Shown here in pieces: positions 23,250 to 34,588 of a DNA stretch of 64,000 nt. The translations under genes and the position numbers were made by a program. Source of the stretch: Corbicula japonica (taxonomy: Eukaryota > Mollusca > Bivalvia > Venerida > Cyrenidae); assembly GCA_038501625.1 (NCBI GenBank), contig JAZAYU010000008.1, positions 9,300,938 to 9,364,937 on the forward strand, written 5' to 3'. Numbering within the stretch: position 1 is the stretch's first letter; each line of letters begins with the position of its first letter. A model generated the notes under the pieces. The model ran no database searches and was not told where the DNA came from. It worked only from the letters and a program-made list of their open reading frames with translations.

Positions 23250-23720
23250 GGTCTTCCAAAGAACAGAGCCCTTTCCGAGTCCTTTCTATAGTAATATACA
23301 TAGAAAGAAGTCCTTTCCGAGTTCTTTCTAAGGAAAAGAGTCATTACCGAATCTTTTCGATAGGAAGGATTGCCTGCACGTAATCTTCGATATTGAGGGA
23401 GTGCAGTATTGAGAAGAAGAAGAAGAAGAAGAAGAAGGAATCCTTTCCGAGTCTACAGTCATTTACATAGAAAGAAGTCCTTCCCGAGTCCTTTGAAACC
23501 ACGGAAAGAAGTCCTTTTCGAGTCCTTTACACGGAAAGGAGTCCTTACTCGTGAGTCTTTTTTATAGTCATTTTTTTGGAAAAGGAGTCATTCCGAGTAC
23601 TTTCTAAGGACATTAGTCATTTTCGGGTCATTTCTAAGGAAAAGAATGTTTTCAGAGTCCTTTCTACAGAAAAAGTCCTTCCAGAGTTCTTTCTATGGAA
23701 AGGACTCAATTCCTTTCTAC
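23250..23720 (+). repeat. Degenerate short repeats of GAGTCCTTTC and its complement
   Basis: Units such as tcctttccgagtcctttct and ggaaaggagtcctt alternate about every 30-45 bp. Because both the word and its complement occur, the stretch can fold into many small hairpins. A (gaa)n run sits inside at about 23412-23438. No coding role is visible. Confidence 0.75.
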
Positions 23721-23997
23721 TGTCACAGATGAATAAGAGCTCAGTGTAGCGCAGTCTCTACAATCCGAAGAATTGTCTGGTGCGATGAGCTTCGGTCTTG
23801 GGTTGTGTCTACTTCGTGCAAGCTTGTCTCTCTTCTTTATAACTTCCAGACAACAGCAATTTAGCGAAGTTCTACACTCATGTAAACTCATTTTATAGCA
23901 GAGTTAAAGACGCGATGAAAAGGCAATCGAAATCACAAGTACTGAACAAAGCTGTCCTAGTAAGCCCATGATACTACTATTGCTGCTGCAGCTTCTT

Positions 23998-24129
<132 letters not shown>

Positions 24130-24130
24130 T

Positions 24131-24885
24131 GCTGCTTCTGCTGCGGCTTCTTCTACTGCTGCTCCTTTTTACTACTACTTCATTATGTCCAGTTTGCAAC
24201 AAGTGTAGATCCAAATCTGCGTCTAAACTCAGTTTGCACGTGAAGGCTGATATGGATCTACACTGGTTTCAAAAAGGGTTTCATTAAACTTGATGTTGTT
24301 CCAAAGGAAATTATGTTTTATGCCATTCCATGTGAGGCCATTACTTATGTTACAATGTGTGAATATTGTGTGATATTTTAGATAGACTGGCTTCGATGCA
24401 CGTTTGCATAAATAATAAATAAATAAATAAAATCGAAAGTAAACCTTACCGTCTACAGTTGAGCATTATGCTTACCTTTTTGGTTGCACGACGGTGGTAG
24501 GCGTTTAAGAGTTTATGAAGATTTATGGGGAAATCTTGTATACGAACCTAGAAGCTCGATTTGTTTCTTTTATCCCCGTCATCGTGTTCTTACTGATTGA
24601 CTCCAGGAGCTCTGGTCTCAGTAAGATCATTGAGTACCCGTCCCCTTTGCTTTGCAATGCTATTAGCTTCTTTTGTTTTATATGCTTGTGTGCTTTTGCA
24701 TGCAACATTGTTGAGCTGATGGGTGGGTTGGAGTGATTTCACCAAGAACTTGTTGGGGCAAATGTGAGGTTGGTGCACCCTAGAACCTGGTTTGAACCCC
24801 CACTGGCAAATTATTTTGCCACTGACCGTTCCAAGGCGGTAACCAAAAGGGTTCTCATTTTCGTTAATTGTTTGTGGTGTCTTAT
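24131..24885. other. Non-genic flank left of LINE Y
   Basis: The stretch contains a partial copy of the gtgtagatcc palindromic repeat (about 24195-24270). No other recognisable feature is seen. Short ORFs on both strands around 24515-24910 lack domains. Confidence 0.45.
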
Positions 24886-25055
24886 TTGAATTTAACATAC
24901 TTATGAACACATGCTCTTTTTTCCTCTCTTCTTGTTCGCTGCGTTGGGAGGCTGTGTTTTGTGAGTGTGGTTGAATTTAATATACATATGAACACATGCT
25001 CTTTTTTCCTCTCTTCTTTTTCGCTGCGTTGGGAGGCTGTGTTTTGTGAGTGTGG
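24886..25055 (+). promoter_or_regulatory. Two tandem 85-bp 5' monomers of LINE Y, possible promoter
   Basis: Copies at 24886-24970 and 24971-25055 share ttgaatttaa, gaacacatgctcttttttcc and gctgcgttgggaggctgtgt with only a few differences. They sit directly before ORF1. Tandem 5' UTR monomers are known promoters in some mammalian L1 families. The same role here is inference from position and repetition. Confidence 0.55.
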
Positions 25056-25149
25056 CGATTGCTGATTTGCATATCACTTTTTACCATTTTGAATGCCGCA
25101 GAGAATGCGCATCAGTAGATTATAACACTGTGGTTGACATTATCAGTGA

Positions 25150-26348
25150 ATGGGTGGAACAAAGAAAACTACTAAACCTGCTAAGAAAAGGACTAAATCA
25201 CAAACATCCCCAAATTTTACCTGTTCGACCGAGAAACGTCAACAAACGATGTCTGATAATACGCCAAATCAAAGCCAGAACTCAAATATGTACGCCTATT
25301 GTACAAATAACGGTTATAACGGACTTTCACCGCAAGATCAAAGGGTCAGTGCTCAAAGCATGCAATCTCCAGGCCAGTTGTCATCACAGATCCCTCACCA
25401 GCCGTTTACATATGCTAACACAAGCAACTCTTATAACCAAAATACGGTAAATGGGTTTCAAACCCCCATACCCCTCAGTATATGAACCTCAATACGCCGA
25501 TGCAAGCACCAACACCGCCATCCTATAACCAAATGGTGTTGGATAAATTAGAGGCCATGAATAGAAGACTTAACAAACTTGACTCAATTGAAATGCAAGT
25601 AAAATCAATTAATGACAGAGTTGCGGCATTAGATACCAGAATGACTCTTTTAGAAAATAGTGTGCACGATCAAAACAGAAAACTTTTGGATATTGAGGCC
25701 AGCAGAAATTTCGACAGTCAATTGTGTAGTGATATTGAAAAAAAACAAACCGAGATTGAAAAGTGCCTAAAGACGGAAAAACAACTGAGAGAAAATTTGA
25801 ATTCGGATTTTGAAAAACTTAAGAGTGAAAACGACCGCCTCTCGAACGAAGTGATAGACCTGCAGTCTCGTTCCATGAGGGACAATTTGCTTTTTTTCGG
25901 TTTGAATGAATTCCCATCTGCCGAAGAACGGAAATCCGAAAATTGTTATGAAAGAATTGTCACGTTTTTCGAGGAACAACTATCTATTGAAAATGCCAAG
26001 TCTATCAAAATCGATAGGATTCACCGTCTGGGAAAGTATACACCGGGCAAAACTAGGCCCATTGTAGCGAAATTTCACTATCCCCAGGACAAATTAAACA
26101 TTAAGTCCATAGCTTTTGAAAAACTCCGTGACACAGACTATCGTGTAAGCGACCAGTTTCCAAAAGCTATCCAGGAGAAGCGCCGCTTACTGATACCGGA
26201 TTTGATCAAAGCACGTGCGGAGGGTAACGAGGCGAATATTGTTTACGATAAACTTGTGATTAAGGGAAGACGCCGTTCGACGGGGAGCGCCAGGCAAAGG
26301 GAAGTAAGCATGGATACCGCTCACGCCCCCGTTGCAACAGAGCCATAG
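25150..26348 (+). pseudogene. LINE Y ORF1 protein with one frameshift
   Basis: ORF1p of L1-like elements is an RNA-binding chaperone that forms trimers through a coiled coil. Here the N terminus is basic (MGGTKKTTKPAKKRTKSQ) and a Q/N/S/P-rich linker follows. The frame breaks in a run of five C's near 25461-25465; the downstream frame continues with a matching composition from 25482. Next come a long coiled coil (LDKLEAMNRRLNKL onward) and an RRM-like segment (RSMRDNLLFFGLNEFPS to RPIVAKFHYPQDK). A C-terminal domain includes DQFPKAIQEKRRLLIP and a basic IKGRRRSTGSARQR. It ends at TAG 26346-26348. One added C would restore a frame of about 400 residues. Confidence 0.85.
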
Positions 26349-27008
26349 GAGAACACTGAACAGTATATTTCTTTCCTCCAGTGGAATGTGCAAGGACTGG
26401 TTAACAAACTCAATGATAGTGATTTTTTGAACACAATTTCTAATTACGATGTTCTTATTTTTACAGAAACTTGGAATTCACAATTAACAAATGTTAACAT
26501 AAAGGGTTATCACTGCTTTAACTGTCCACGACCGAAAACAAACAAGAAGGCGAAGCGTTTTAGCGGAGGAATTGTTGTGTATTATAAAGATTCTATCGAC
26601 AGTATAATTAGCTTGGTAAAAATAAATCGTAACGGTATTCTATGGTTCAAGATAAAATGTTTCCAGCAAGGAATTGAAAAGGATTTATATTTTTGTGTTT
26701 GCTATATTCCACCGGAGGGTTCGTCTGTATATAATACTGTTCAATCTAGTTTGTTTGAGTTTGACTTTTTTGAAAATTTGAGCGATGATATTATCAAATA
26801 TATTGCTTTAGGGGAAATATATTTGACTGGTGACTTAAATAGTAGAACAGGAGAGTTATCAGATTTTGTGGAAATTTCGAATATTCAAAGATATGTTGTG
26901 TTACCTGACGATAATTATTTAACTGTTTCTTATAGAAAATCATATGATAAAACTGTAAATGCATTTGGGCATAAACTGTTAACTCTTTTAAAAATGCATG
27001 GGTTATTT
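26349..27008 (+). pseudogene. LINE Y ORF2, N-terminal part of APE-type endonuclease
   Basis: The frame follows the ORF1 stop directly and is in the same phase, with no ATG before the first conserved residues. Visible motifs are QWNVQGLVNKL (Asn), LIFTETWN (Glu), GGIVVYY, CYIPPEG and LTGDLNSRTG (Asp/Asn). It then reaches HKLLTLLKMHGLF, where LINE X is inserted. The family nicks target DNA for reverse transcription. The closing SDH motif of this endonuclease lies beyond the insertion, near 28755. Confidence 0.85.
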
Positions 27009-28283
27009 TTATTTTTCATAAATGACATTATGTCAAATATTAACTCTAATATAGATGGTATATTCACAGTCAATGAGTTAAAACTTTACATTTTATTGTT
27101 TGCCGATGACGCGGTCTTATTTGCTCATACACCACAAGCATTACAATCTATGCTAAATGATTTACAAATATACTGTGACACATGGGGTCTTAAAGTTAAC
27201 ACAAAAAAGACGAAAATTATGATCTTTGAAAAAGGACGTCGCACTACACATAATTTTACATATAAGAACACAATATTAGAAGTAGTAGATTCTTTTAAGT
27301 ATTTAGGAATACATTTGTTTAAAAATGGAGGATGGCACAGATCACAGAAACGCATAGCACAACATTCGCAATTCGCTCTTCATAATTTATTTATTGTTTT
27401 TAACCAGTTAGATCTAACAGTCAATGATAAAAATAAATTGTTTGATAGTTTAGTAGGATCTGTCCTAAATTACGGGGCAGAGGTCTGGGGATACTATGAT
27501 AGTAAAGATATCGAAATTGTACATTGCAAGTTCTTGCGAAAAATCCTTGGTGTTAAAAAATCCACTAATCTTGACGGCTTGTATGGTGAAACGGGACGAT
27601 ATCCGATGGAAATAAGACGCAAGCTCGTTCTCATGAAATATTGGGTAAAAATTTCAAAAGCTGATAATAGTTCATTATTAAAACAAATATTCTGTATGTT
27701 AAAACATGATGCTGATAACAACTGTACATATGGTGAACTAAATTGGGCATTCCAAATCAAGAAAATATTAAATGAAATTGGTATGTCGTATATATGGGAT
27801 ACTGACAATTTAAATGTAACACATTTTCAGTCAATAAAACAAAGAATAATAGATATATATAAACAGAGCTGGTATGCAGGCATAAATAATTCTAACAGAC
27901 TTTCATTTTACTGTATTTACAAACATGACTTTCGTTTAGAAAAATATCTCAGTTGTATAAGAAAAAATAACTATAGATTATCTTTAACCAGATTTAGACT
28001 TTCATCGCACGACCTAGCCATTGAGAAAGGAAGACATACTAATACTAACAGAAACGATAGATTATGTGTACACTGTAATATGAAAGTTATAGAAACAGAA
28101 TATCACTTTCTTCTAGTTTGTCCAAAATACTCAGATTTACGTAAACGATTATTTAAACCATATTTCTGCAGATGGCCAAATTTACAAAAATTTGAATGTA
28201 TTATGTCGTCGAATAACACAAAAACGATAAACAACTTAGCCAAATTTGTTCACATGGCATTTAAATCCAGAAATAATATCTAG
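26388..28283 (+). CDS. Chimeric 631-codon frame: Y endonuclease N-part joined to X reverse transcriptase C-part
   Basis: Residues 1 to about 207 are the N-terminal part of the Y endonuclease. From about 208 on the frame is X: the reverse transcriptase from FINDI, then LLFADDAVLFAH, KVNTKKTKIMIF and SFKYLGIHLF. It ends with a C-terminal zinc-knuckle-like CVHCNMKVIETEYHFLLVC. The junction is in phase by chance. The product would lack the SDH end of the endonuclease and RT motifs A and B, so neither activity is expected. It is reported because a gene finder would call it an intact gene. Confidence 0.7.
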   Translation: MQGLVNKLNDSDFLNTISNYDVLIFTETWNSQLTNVNIKGYHCFNCPRPKTNKKAKRFSGGIVVYYKDSIDSIISLVKINRNGILWFKIKCFQQGIEKDLYFCVCYIPPEGSSVYNTVQSSLFEFDFFENLSDDIIKYIALGEIYLTGDLNSRTGELSDFVEISNIQRYVVLPDDNYLTVSYRKSYDKTVNAFGHKLLTLLKMHGLFLFFINDIMSNINSNIDGIFTVNELKLYILLFADDAVLFAHTPQALQSMLNDLQIYCDTWGLKVNTKKTKIMIFEKGRRTTHNFTYKNTILEVVDSFKYLGIHLFKNGGWHRSQKRIAQHSQFALHNLFIVFNQLDLTVNDKNKLFDSLVGSVLNYGAEVWGYYDSKDIEIVHCKFLRKILGVKKSTNLDGLYGETGRYPMEIRRKLVLMKYWVKISKADNSSLLKQIFCMLKHDADNNCTYGELNWAFQIKKILNEIGMSYIWDTDNLNVTHFQSIKQRIIDIYKQSWYAGINNSNRLSFYCIYKHDFRLEKYLSCIRKNNYRLSLTRFRLSSHDLAIEKGRHTNTNRNDRLCVHCNMKVIETEYHFLLVCPKYSDLRKRLFKPYFCRWPNLQKFECIMSSNNTKTINNLAKFVHMAFKSRNNI

Positions 28284-28608
28284 TATAAACCAAACTTAGC
28301 ACTAAAACTATGTACGGTCATCAAATGCCTATGTTATATTTTTAAATCAATATCTGTATTGCTATAACTTATCAAAAATTTTCTTGTTAAAGGCTGTTAC
28401 GATTTGTATTGCTAAAACATCGAAACTTGTTAAAGGTTGTTACTTTTGTATTTTTGTATTTTAGTAACTTCTCGAAAACTTTTGTCATGACAAAATGTTG
28501 CGCTATAATTTTCATGTCTTTATGATACATGTATTACTTTGTGGCTATAAATTTGCTGTATGCTATTTAACGCCAATAAAGTTTATGTTATGTTATGTTA
28601 TGTTATGT
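27009..28608 (+). mobile_element. LINE 'X', 5'-truncated insertion inside LINE Y
   Basis: The segment starts within the reverse transcriptase palm (FFINDIMSN). It carries the catalytic FADD at 27099-27110 and ends with cgccaataaagtttatg and a (ttatg)n tail at about 28583-28608. Its 3' end differs from that of Y, which has a (ttg)n tail. Removing X rejoins the Y endonuclease in frame at HGLF-IVNGR. No clear target duplication is visible. Confidence 0.8.
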
Positions 28609-31337
28609 ATTGTGAATGGCCGTCTGGAAGAAGGCCGATTAACATATCACAGCTTGAACAGAAATAGACTTGGGGCTAGTGTTGTTGATTACCTGATAAC
28701 AAATATTAATAACTTTCATTATGTTTCAAATTTTGAGATTTTAGAATTGACTGAATTTTCAGACCATTGTCAAATTGTATTTAATCTAAAATGCCATTAC
28801 GGGGATTGCGAGGTAGAAGAAAATGCGACTCCTGTTAAAAAGCTATTTTGGGATACTGGAAAATCTAGTAATCTTCTTGATGTTTTAGAGAGCGAGAGAG
28901 TAAACTTTGAAAACATTTTACAAGATATTTTGTATGATGATGATAATTTTGATACGAGCATCTCGCGTTTTAATGATTTGATATATGATTGCTCTTTTAG
29001 AGTTTTTGGTAAAGAATTTATACATAAAAAGAAGAAAATAAGGTATAAGAATGAATGGTTCAACGAAGATTGTAAAATAGCTAAGGCAAGATTTTTAAAC
29101 GATAAAAGGCGATTTAATTTAAATAAAACAGATGAAAATAAAGTAGCGTTCTTAGAAAGCAGAAAAAATTTACTATTGTGAAGCGTAAAGCAAAATTTAG
29201 AAATTCGATAAAAGAAAAGCACAAACTTTCGGAAGATAGTAGAAAAAATCCTAAAAACTTTTGGAAAAATGTTAACAAATTTCGAAATACAAAGCAGTCA
29301 GCTAGTACAACATTGATATAGGGCAATTTGGTGCATATTTTTCAAATATACTGAATTCAGAAACGGACAGTAGTCAAAACTCAAATAATAACTTAAATGT
29401 TCATTATCGAGAAAATCAAGAAATTGAATGTTTAGATAAACCTTTTGATGAAGAGGAAATTAATAAAACCATAAGTTCACTTATTAGAAATAAAGCACCT
29501 GGATGCGATAATATAACACCGGATTTTTTCATAGACGCTAAATCATTTATTACACCATTTTTGGTAAAAATTTATAACAAAATTTTCAAAAATGGAATTT
29601 ATCCAAAATGTTGGACTAAAGGCATTATTGTACCGATTTATAAAAAGGGAGATAAAAAAGACCCCTCAAATTATAGAGGAATAACATTGATTAATACAAT
29701 GGCGAAACTATTTTCTTTGGCTTTACGGAATAGACTTAACAAATGGTGCGAAGACGAAAATATTTTTAATGACATGCAATTTGGTTTTCGAAATAACAGA
29801 AGCACTATAGACTGTATCTTTATACTACATAGCATAATTCAAAAAATACTTACCTCTAACAATTCTTTGTACTGTGCATTCATTGATTATGAAAAGGCTT
29901 TTGATACTATTGTAAGAAACGAATTATGGTTTAAACTTTTTGAAATTGGTGTTAGCAGCAAAATGGTCAAAATGCTACAATCAATATATAGTCAAGTCTC
30001 ATCCTGTATTAAGCTTAACTCAAACTTGTCAGATTTATTTCGAAATATCGCTGGGCTTGAAACAAGGGGAGCCACTCTCGCCGATTTTATTTATCCTCTT
30101 CGTAAATGATATATCTGCTAACCTTGATTTCAATTCGTTATCGGAAAATGACTTAAACCAATTATGCATTCATATGCTAATCTTCGCAGACGACATGGTA
30201 TTATTTACGACAGACCCAGAAAGTTTACAGTCACAATTAGATAGTTTATATATGTATTCAATAAAATGGGGTCTAAAGATTAACATTAATAAAACGAAAA
30301 TTTGTATATTTAGAAAAAGAGATCAATTAAATACTTCTCAATGGTACATAAATGGAGAACCGCTAGAAATAGTTAAATCATTTTGTTACTTAGGTATTAA
30401 ATTTACTAGTAACGGCTCAATGAACGACGCATTGAAAGCTCTTAGTGATCAAGCCCTTAAGGCAATTCATGGATTGTACTCCGTCTTTGCACGATTAAAT
30501 TTCGATGTTAAATCAAAACTTATGTTATTTGATCGTATGGTTGTTCCAATTTTATTGTATGGCGCAGAGGTAACCGGTATTTATAATACTGATATTATTG
30601 AAAGATTACATATAAAATTTTGTAAAAAAATCCTAGGTGTTAAAAATCAAACACCTAATATGGCGGTTTTAGGAGAACTAGGGCGCTATCCCCTAAAGAT
30701 TATTTGTAAAGAAAGAGTTTTGAAATACTGGTTAAATATTTTGTCCAAACCATACTCTATTATGTATAATGTTTTTCGATCGCAGAATATTAATTTGCCC
30801 CATAGTAATTCCTGGGCTAAAAAAGTAAAACTCATGTTAAATGATTTAGGTTATAGTTATTTATGGTTTAACAGAAACGACGACTTTAATTATTTTCCCA
30901 TGTTGCAAAAACGTCTGCGAGAACAATTTCTTCAAGAATGGCACGAATCAGTAACAAGTATGTCTAAACTTGATTACTATGTAAAATTTAAGAAAGATTT
31001 TAAATACGAAGAGTACTTAGATAAAATTGAAAATGATTCCCTGAGAAAACTTCTCACCTGTTTTCGTTTATCTTCCCATAGTCTTGCCATTGAAACTGGT
31101 CGCTATACTGGTATTAGCAGAGAAAATAGAATCTGTCAGAATTGCAACATGGGAGTCGTTGAATCTGAATTTCATTTTTTGTTAGTTTGTACTAAATATA
31201 AGGATGTGAGAGATATATATCTTCCAAAAATATCATGGCCAAATCTTACAAAATTTGAAAATATTATGTCTTCTAAGAAAAAGAAAACTATTATTGGTAT
31301 TTGTAATTATTTGAAAAAAGCATACGCTATTAGGTAA
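28609..31337 (+). pseudogene. LINE Y ORF2 remainder: endonuclease end, reverse transcriptase, zinc-knuckle C terminus (frameshifted)
   Basis: Frame 1 (to 29181) gives VNGRLEEGRL, GASVVDYLIT and the endonuclease FSDHC. The reading then shifts near 29165 to VKRKAKFRNSIKEKH, meets a stop near 29320, and resumes at GAYFSNILNSE. Next come RNKAPGCDNITPDFF, YKKGDKKDPSNYRGITLINT, MQFGFRNNRSTIDCIF and IDYEKAFDTI (motif A). One extra base near 30052 shifts the frame again into GLKQGEPLSPILFILF (B) and IFADDMVLF (C, FADD 30184-30195). The end has CQNCNMGVVESEFHFLLVC. At least three lesions make it inactive. The same lesions occur in copy 2, so they predate the duplication. Confidence 0.88.
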
Positions 31338-31474
31338 CATTTCATTTTTGTAATGCTTCACGTTTGTTCGCTCATAGTTGCGCATGAATATGTATATTTT
31401 TGTTCACTGTTCTTAGCCATAGGCATGTGATATGCCGATCTTGCTAATAAAGTTTGTTGTTGTTGTTGTTGTAG

Positions 31475-34240
31475 TGAAACAAATGCGCGATTGTCAAAAT
31501 AAATTTGATTATACCATACAATGCCATAAGTTTATTCAGCATAAGACGTTATGCAATGTTTATAGCATACATTCACAATAATACAATACGAACTACAACA
31601 AAGGAGAAGACAGCTTAATGTTTACGAAACATAGAAAAATATGTATACATATTATTCAACCAATACAATTATTTGAAATCCGATTTCTTGCACGTGTCAA
31701 ATGTTGAATACTCGGATATATGTAGTGTTTGAACCCGCAGGTATTAATTAATAAGTGATTTAGCTGAACCACAAACATCTGGTTACTCAGTTGCAATTAG
31801 CAATCTGTAAATTTATGGCGCTGACACGAGCAGCAGAAATTAATCAATTTTAAATTTCGTTGTTTAATAAAATAAATAATTAAGACCATAAACGGAGCAG
31901 AAATTTTCAGAATTATACTAATAATACAGCACTCATTTACTTATCAGCAACATTTTGTTATTGATATCAATGAAGTAAAAAGGAAAGAAAGAAATAAAAT
32001 ACACTCATGCGTGCTTATCATATACGTATATCTTTTAATATTTTGGAATTATTTAATTTGAATAACTTAAGTATTTGCTAAATTAATAAAAAGAAGAATA
32101 CAAGTGTCAGCTATATAATGGCGACATTGCCTATTTCAAACTAGCTTAGTAAGATATTATTTCTGCATGTCACATGTGTACTAAACAAGGTTAATACCGG
32201 TATGTTATTATACATGTATTATATTTCTCAGATTTATATCTAAGTTACGTTTATTATATTTTTTTCTACAAACAATGAGAGATTATTTTCCAATCCGCTG
32301 AATTTGTGTGATTTGTGTAAATTCGTTCGTTCGTTATGTTTTCGATGTGCGCGCGAGAGTTTGCGAGTTCGTGGTCTCTGACCTCGCAATTACATAAGTT
32401 GGTGGCGAGTTACTTAAAGAGCGTTAAAATGTCATGTGTAGACTGAGCGGTAAATAGCATGAACGATAAAAACTTTTATTCTGCGGTGTTCTTGCATGTG
32501 TTGTTCTGGCTCTACGCTGGTTACAAACAAAACAGAAGTCACGATCAGCTCAGTCCTTTCCGGTATCAAATGGTACCGATATGCAACACGCGGAATCGCG
32601 CACTTTGATATTCTAACAGGTACAGAGTTAAACTCTATACACATCGCGCATGTTGGCAGCAAAGCTACACAAGTTCAAAATAAATAATAATAGTTGACAA
32701 ATACAAAATTGTAATATATATTTAAGAGAGTATCTGAGATAGTTACGTGATGCAGGTCACGTTCACACCTATGTTAAGTGGACGCAAACATTGTAAACAG
32801 CAAAACTAGGCTAAAAAATAATGAAGTTTAGAAACAATAGACTGATTGCCGGCCAGATTATAATTTTTACAAATTGGATTTCACTGAACTCGAATTACAC
32901 ATCATCCGCATCCGCCCTGCACGGGCGTGCACGTTGCAGACTTATGCCCCGTAAGTCGCAAATAGACACCGCCGAGACGATCCACTTCTCCTCACACTGG
33001 AAGTCTTCGCCGTTACTTGGAAAGTTTCGCCAATCCCAGGTTCGACATTCTTCGGACTCAAGGACTAGTGCATATGTCTATACCACCTACTTAACTATTA
33101 TTGGCCACCACCATAAACACGGATGATGATAAAGACGTGGCAGATCACCATGGATGTGGATACGGGCATGATCTGAAATTGTCTTTGGCAAGCATTACCC
33201 GGGTGCGCAGAACCTGTCTGGGAAACCGTTCTTGGGTTAAGACGTCAGTGGCGGAGAGCTGAACACCGGCAGGATAGATGGCGGACGGATGTAAATGACG
33301 GACGAAACCGGCGGGAAAGACGTTGTCTGCGCCAATATTTCGTGGTATAGCTGTAAAATATCCACGATTACAATATCAAACTACCACAAGACGTTTCTGA
33401 ACTGTTTCTTGAATTTCTTGAAGAACAAAGCTAAAAGCAGTATCACTATGACCAAAATGCAATCGCAAATGGTTATAGAGAGAGTGTCCTTTGACAAAAA
33501 CACAATTGGAACTTAGAAGGGGCATAACCGTGTGAATATCTTGCACTGCATAGAGGCTTTTACCTTTTACAATGAACGACAATGCTCCAGAGATTTTGTT
33601 CAGTATTGGAAGAAGAAGAACCATGCCAGATTTAAGTCTTTAGTTATGAAACTTGCCCGTCATCAACCAACCCTGTGTACTGAGAAAACATAGACTTTGA
33701 ACAAATCTTAACCAGAGTGAAGTTGGCGAGAATGGCAGACACCTAGTAAGCCACGACTTATGTTCTTCTTTCTTTGATGAAAGTGTCCAAACTGTGCATA
33801 TTTTTTTCATAAATCTCTGTACATGTATTATGGAATGTGTTCTTGTATTGTCCATGAGAGATTTGACAGACATGGTTTCATTTACACTGAAAATATTGTG
33901 GAGTCTGCAGCAGAAGATTTTATAATACAAAATAACAAGGGCCCAAACATCTGGACAAAAGGGTTGCAGGTGCGGAGTAGGACAGCAACACTGATGACGA
34001 AGTTAGTAGAATAGCTTTACCTATTCTGTGGATAGTCAAGCTAAAAACATAAACTGAATGTTAAGCATCTTGAATGAATTAAAATATGTAAACCAATAAT
34101 TTATATTTTGTTGGTCTTAATTCTGATCAAGCAAAACTTCCAAAACCTTTCAAAATTTATTGCAATCATATTTGCATGTAACAGATCATACCTAACAGTA
34201 ATTTATCATTCTTTGATTGGTTATTAAAAGCAAACATATA
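31475..34240. other. Non-LINE part of unit 1, possible degraded coding sequence
   Basis: This stretch is neither LINE nor obvious repeat. Around 33366-33700 several frames look protein-like in pieces (LPQDVSELFLEFLEEQS; HCIEAFTFYNERQCSRDF), but stops interrupt every frame and no splice model links them. It could be a decayed gene or transposon; I do not recognise it. The matching stretch in unit 2 is 41292-44057. Confidence 0.4.
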
Positions 34241-34491
34241 TCAACAAAAAAAGAAACCTGACACTGTAACTTTGAATAAGTATGAGGTGCATATTCAAAA
34301 TCTATATATTTTTGCACCATCCAAAAGAAAATAACCACTGAATCACTTGTTTCATGCACCAAAAATATCAAAATGCATAATTAAGTTCAAAACATGCACA
34401 ATTTTTATTACATACCACAATTCAATTAGCGTTAAATCTGATTCCAGGAAAATACACCAAATATAAAGTGTCAGGTTTCTATTTTTGTTGA
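34241..34491 (+). mobile_element. Short foldback element, 25-bp terminal inverted repeats (unit 1)
   Basis: The left end tcaacaaaaaaagaaacctg(acact) and the right end (agtgt)caggtttctatttttgttga are complementary with one mismatch. Length is 251 bp with no coding sequence. An AT microsatellite follows directly. Another sequence with these ends lies at 63941-63994. Confidence 0.75.

Positions 34492-34492
<1 letters not shown>

Positions 34493-34585
<93 letters not shown>
34493..34585. repeat. (AT)n microsatellite, unit 1
   Basis: This is an uninterrupted tract of about 93 bp. In unit 2 the equivalent tract is split by a foldback insertion. Confidence 0.98.

Positions 34586-34588
<3 letters not shown>

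Larger units (their letters stand above)
24886..31474 (+). mobile_element. L1-like LINE 'Y', nearly full length, interrupted by LINE 'X'
   Basis: The element has two 85-bp 5' monomers (24886-25055), ORF1 (25150-26348), an in-frame ORF2 start (26349), an endonuclease split at about 27008, and then its remainder from about 28609 to 31337. A short 3' UTR ends in aataaagtttg and a (ttg)n tail at about 31474. The Y endonuclease stops at HGLF before the insertion and continues (I)VNGRLEEGRL after it, in the normal order of the domain. Hence 27009-28608 is a later insertion. Several frameshifts make the copy inactive. The exact 5' end and target duplication are not certain. Confidence 0.85.

Noticed and set aside
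33366..34014. Protein-like fragments in the unique part of the duplicated unit
   Set aside because: Every frame is broken by stops, no splice model joins the pieces, and no family is recognised. It is recorded only as possible degraded coding sequence.
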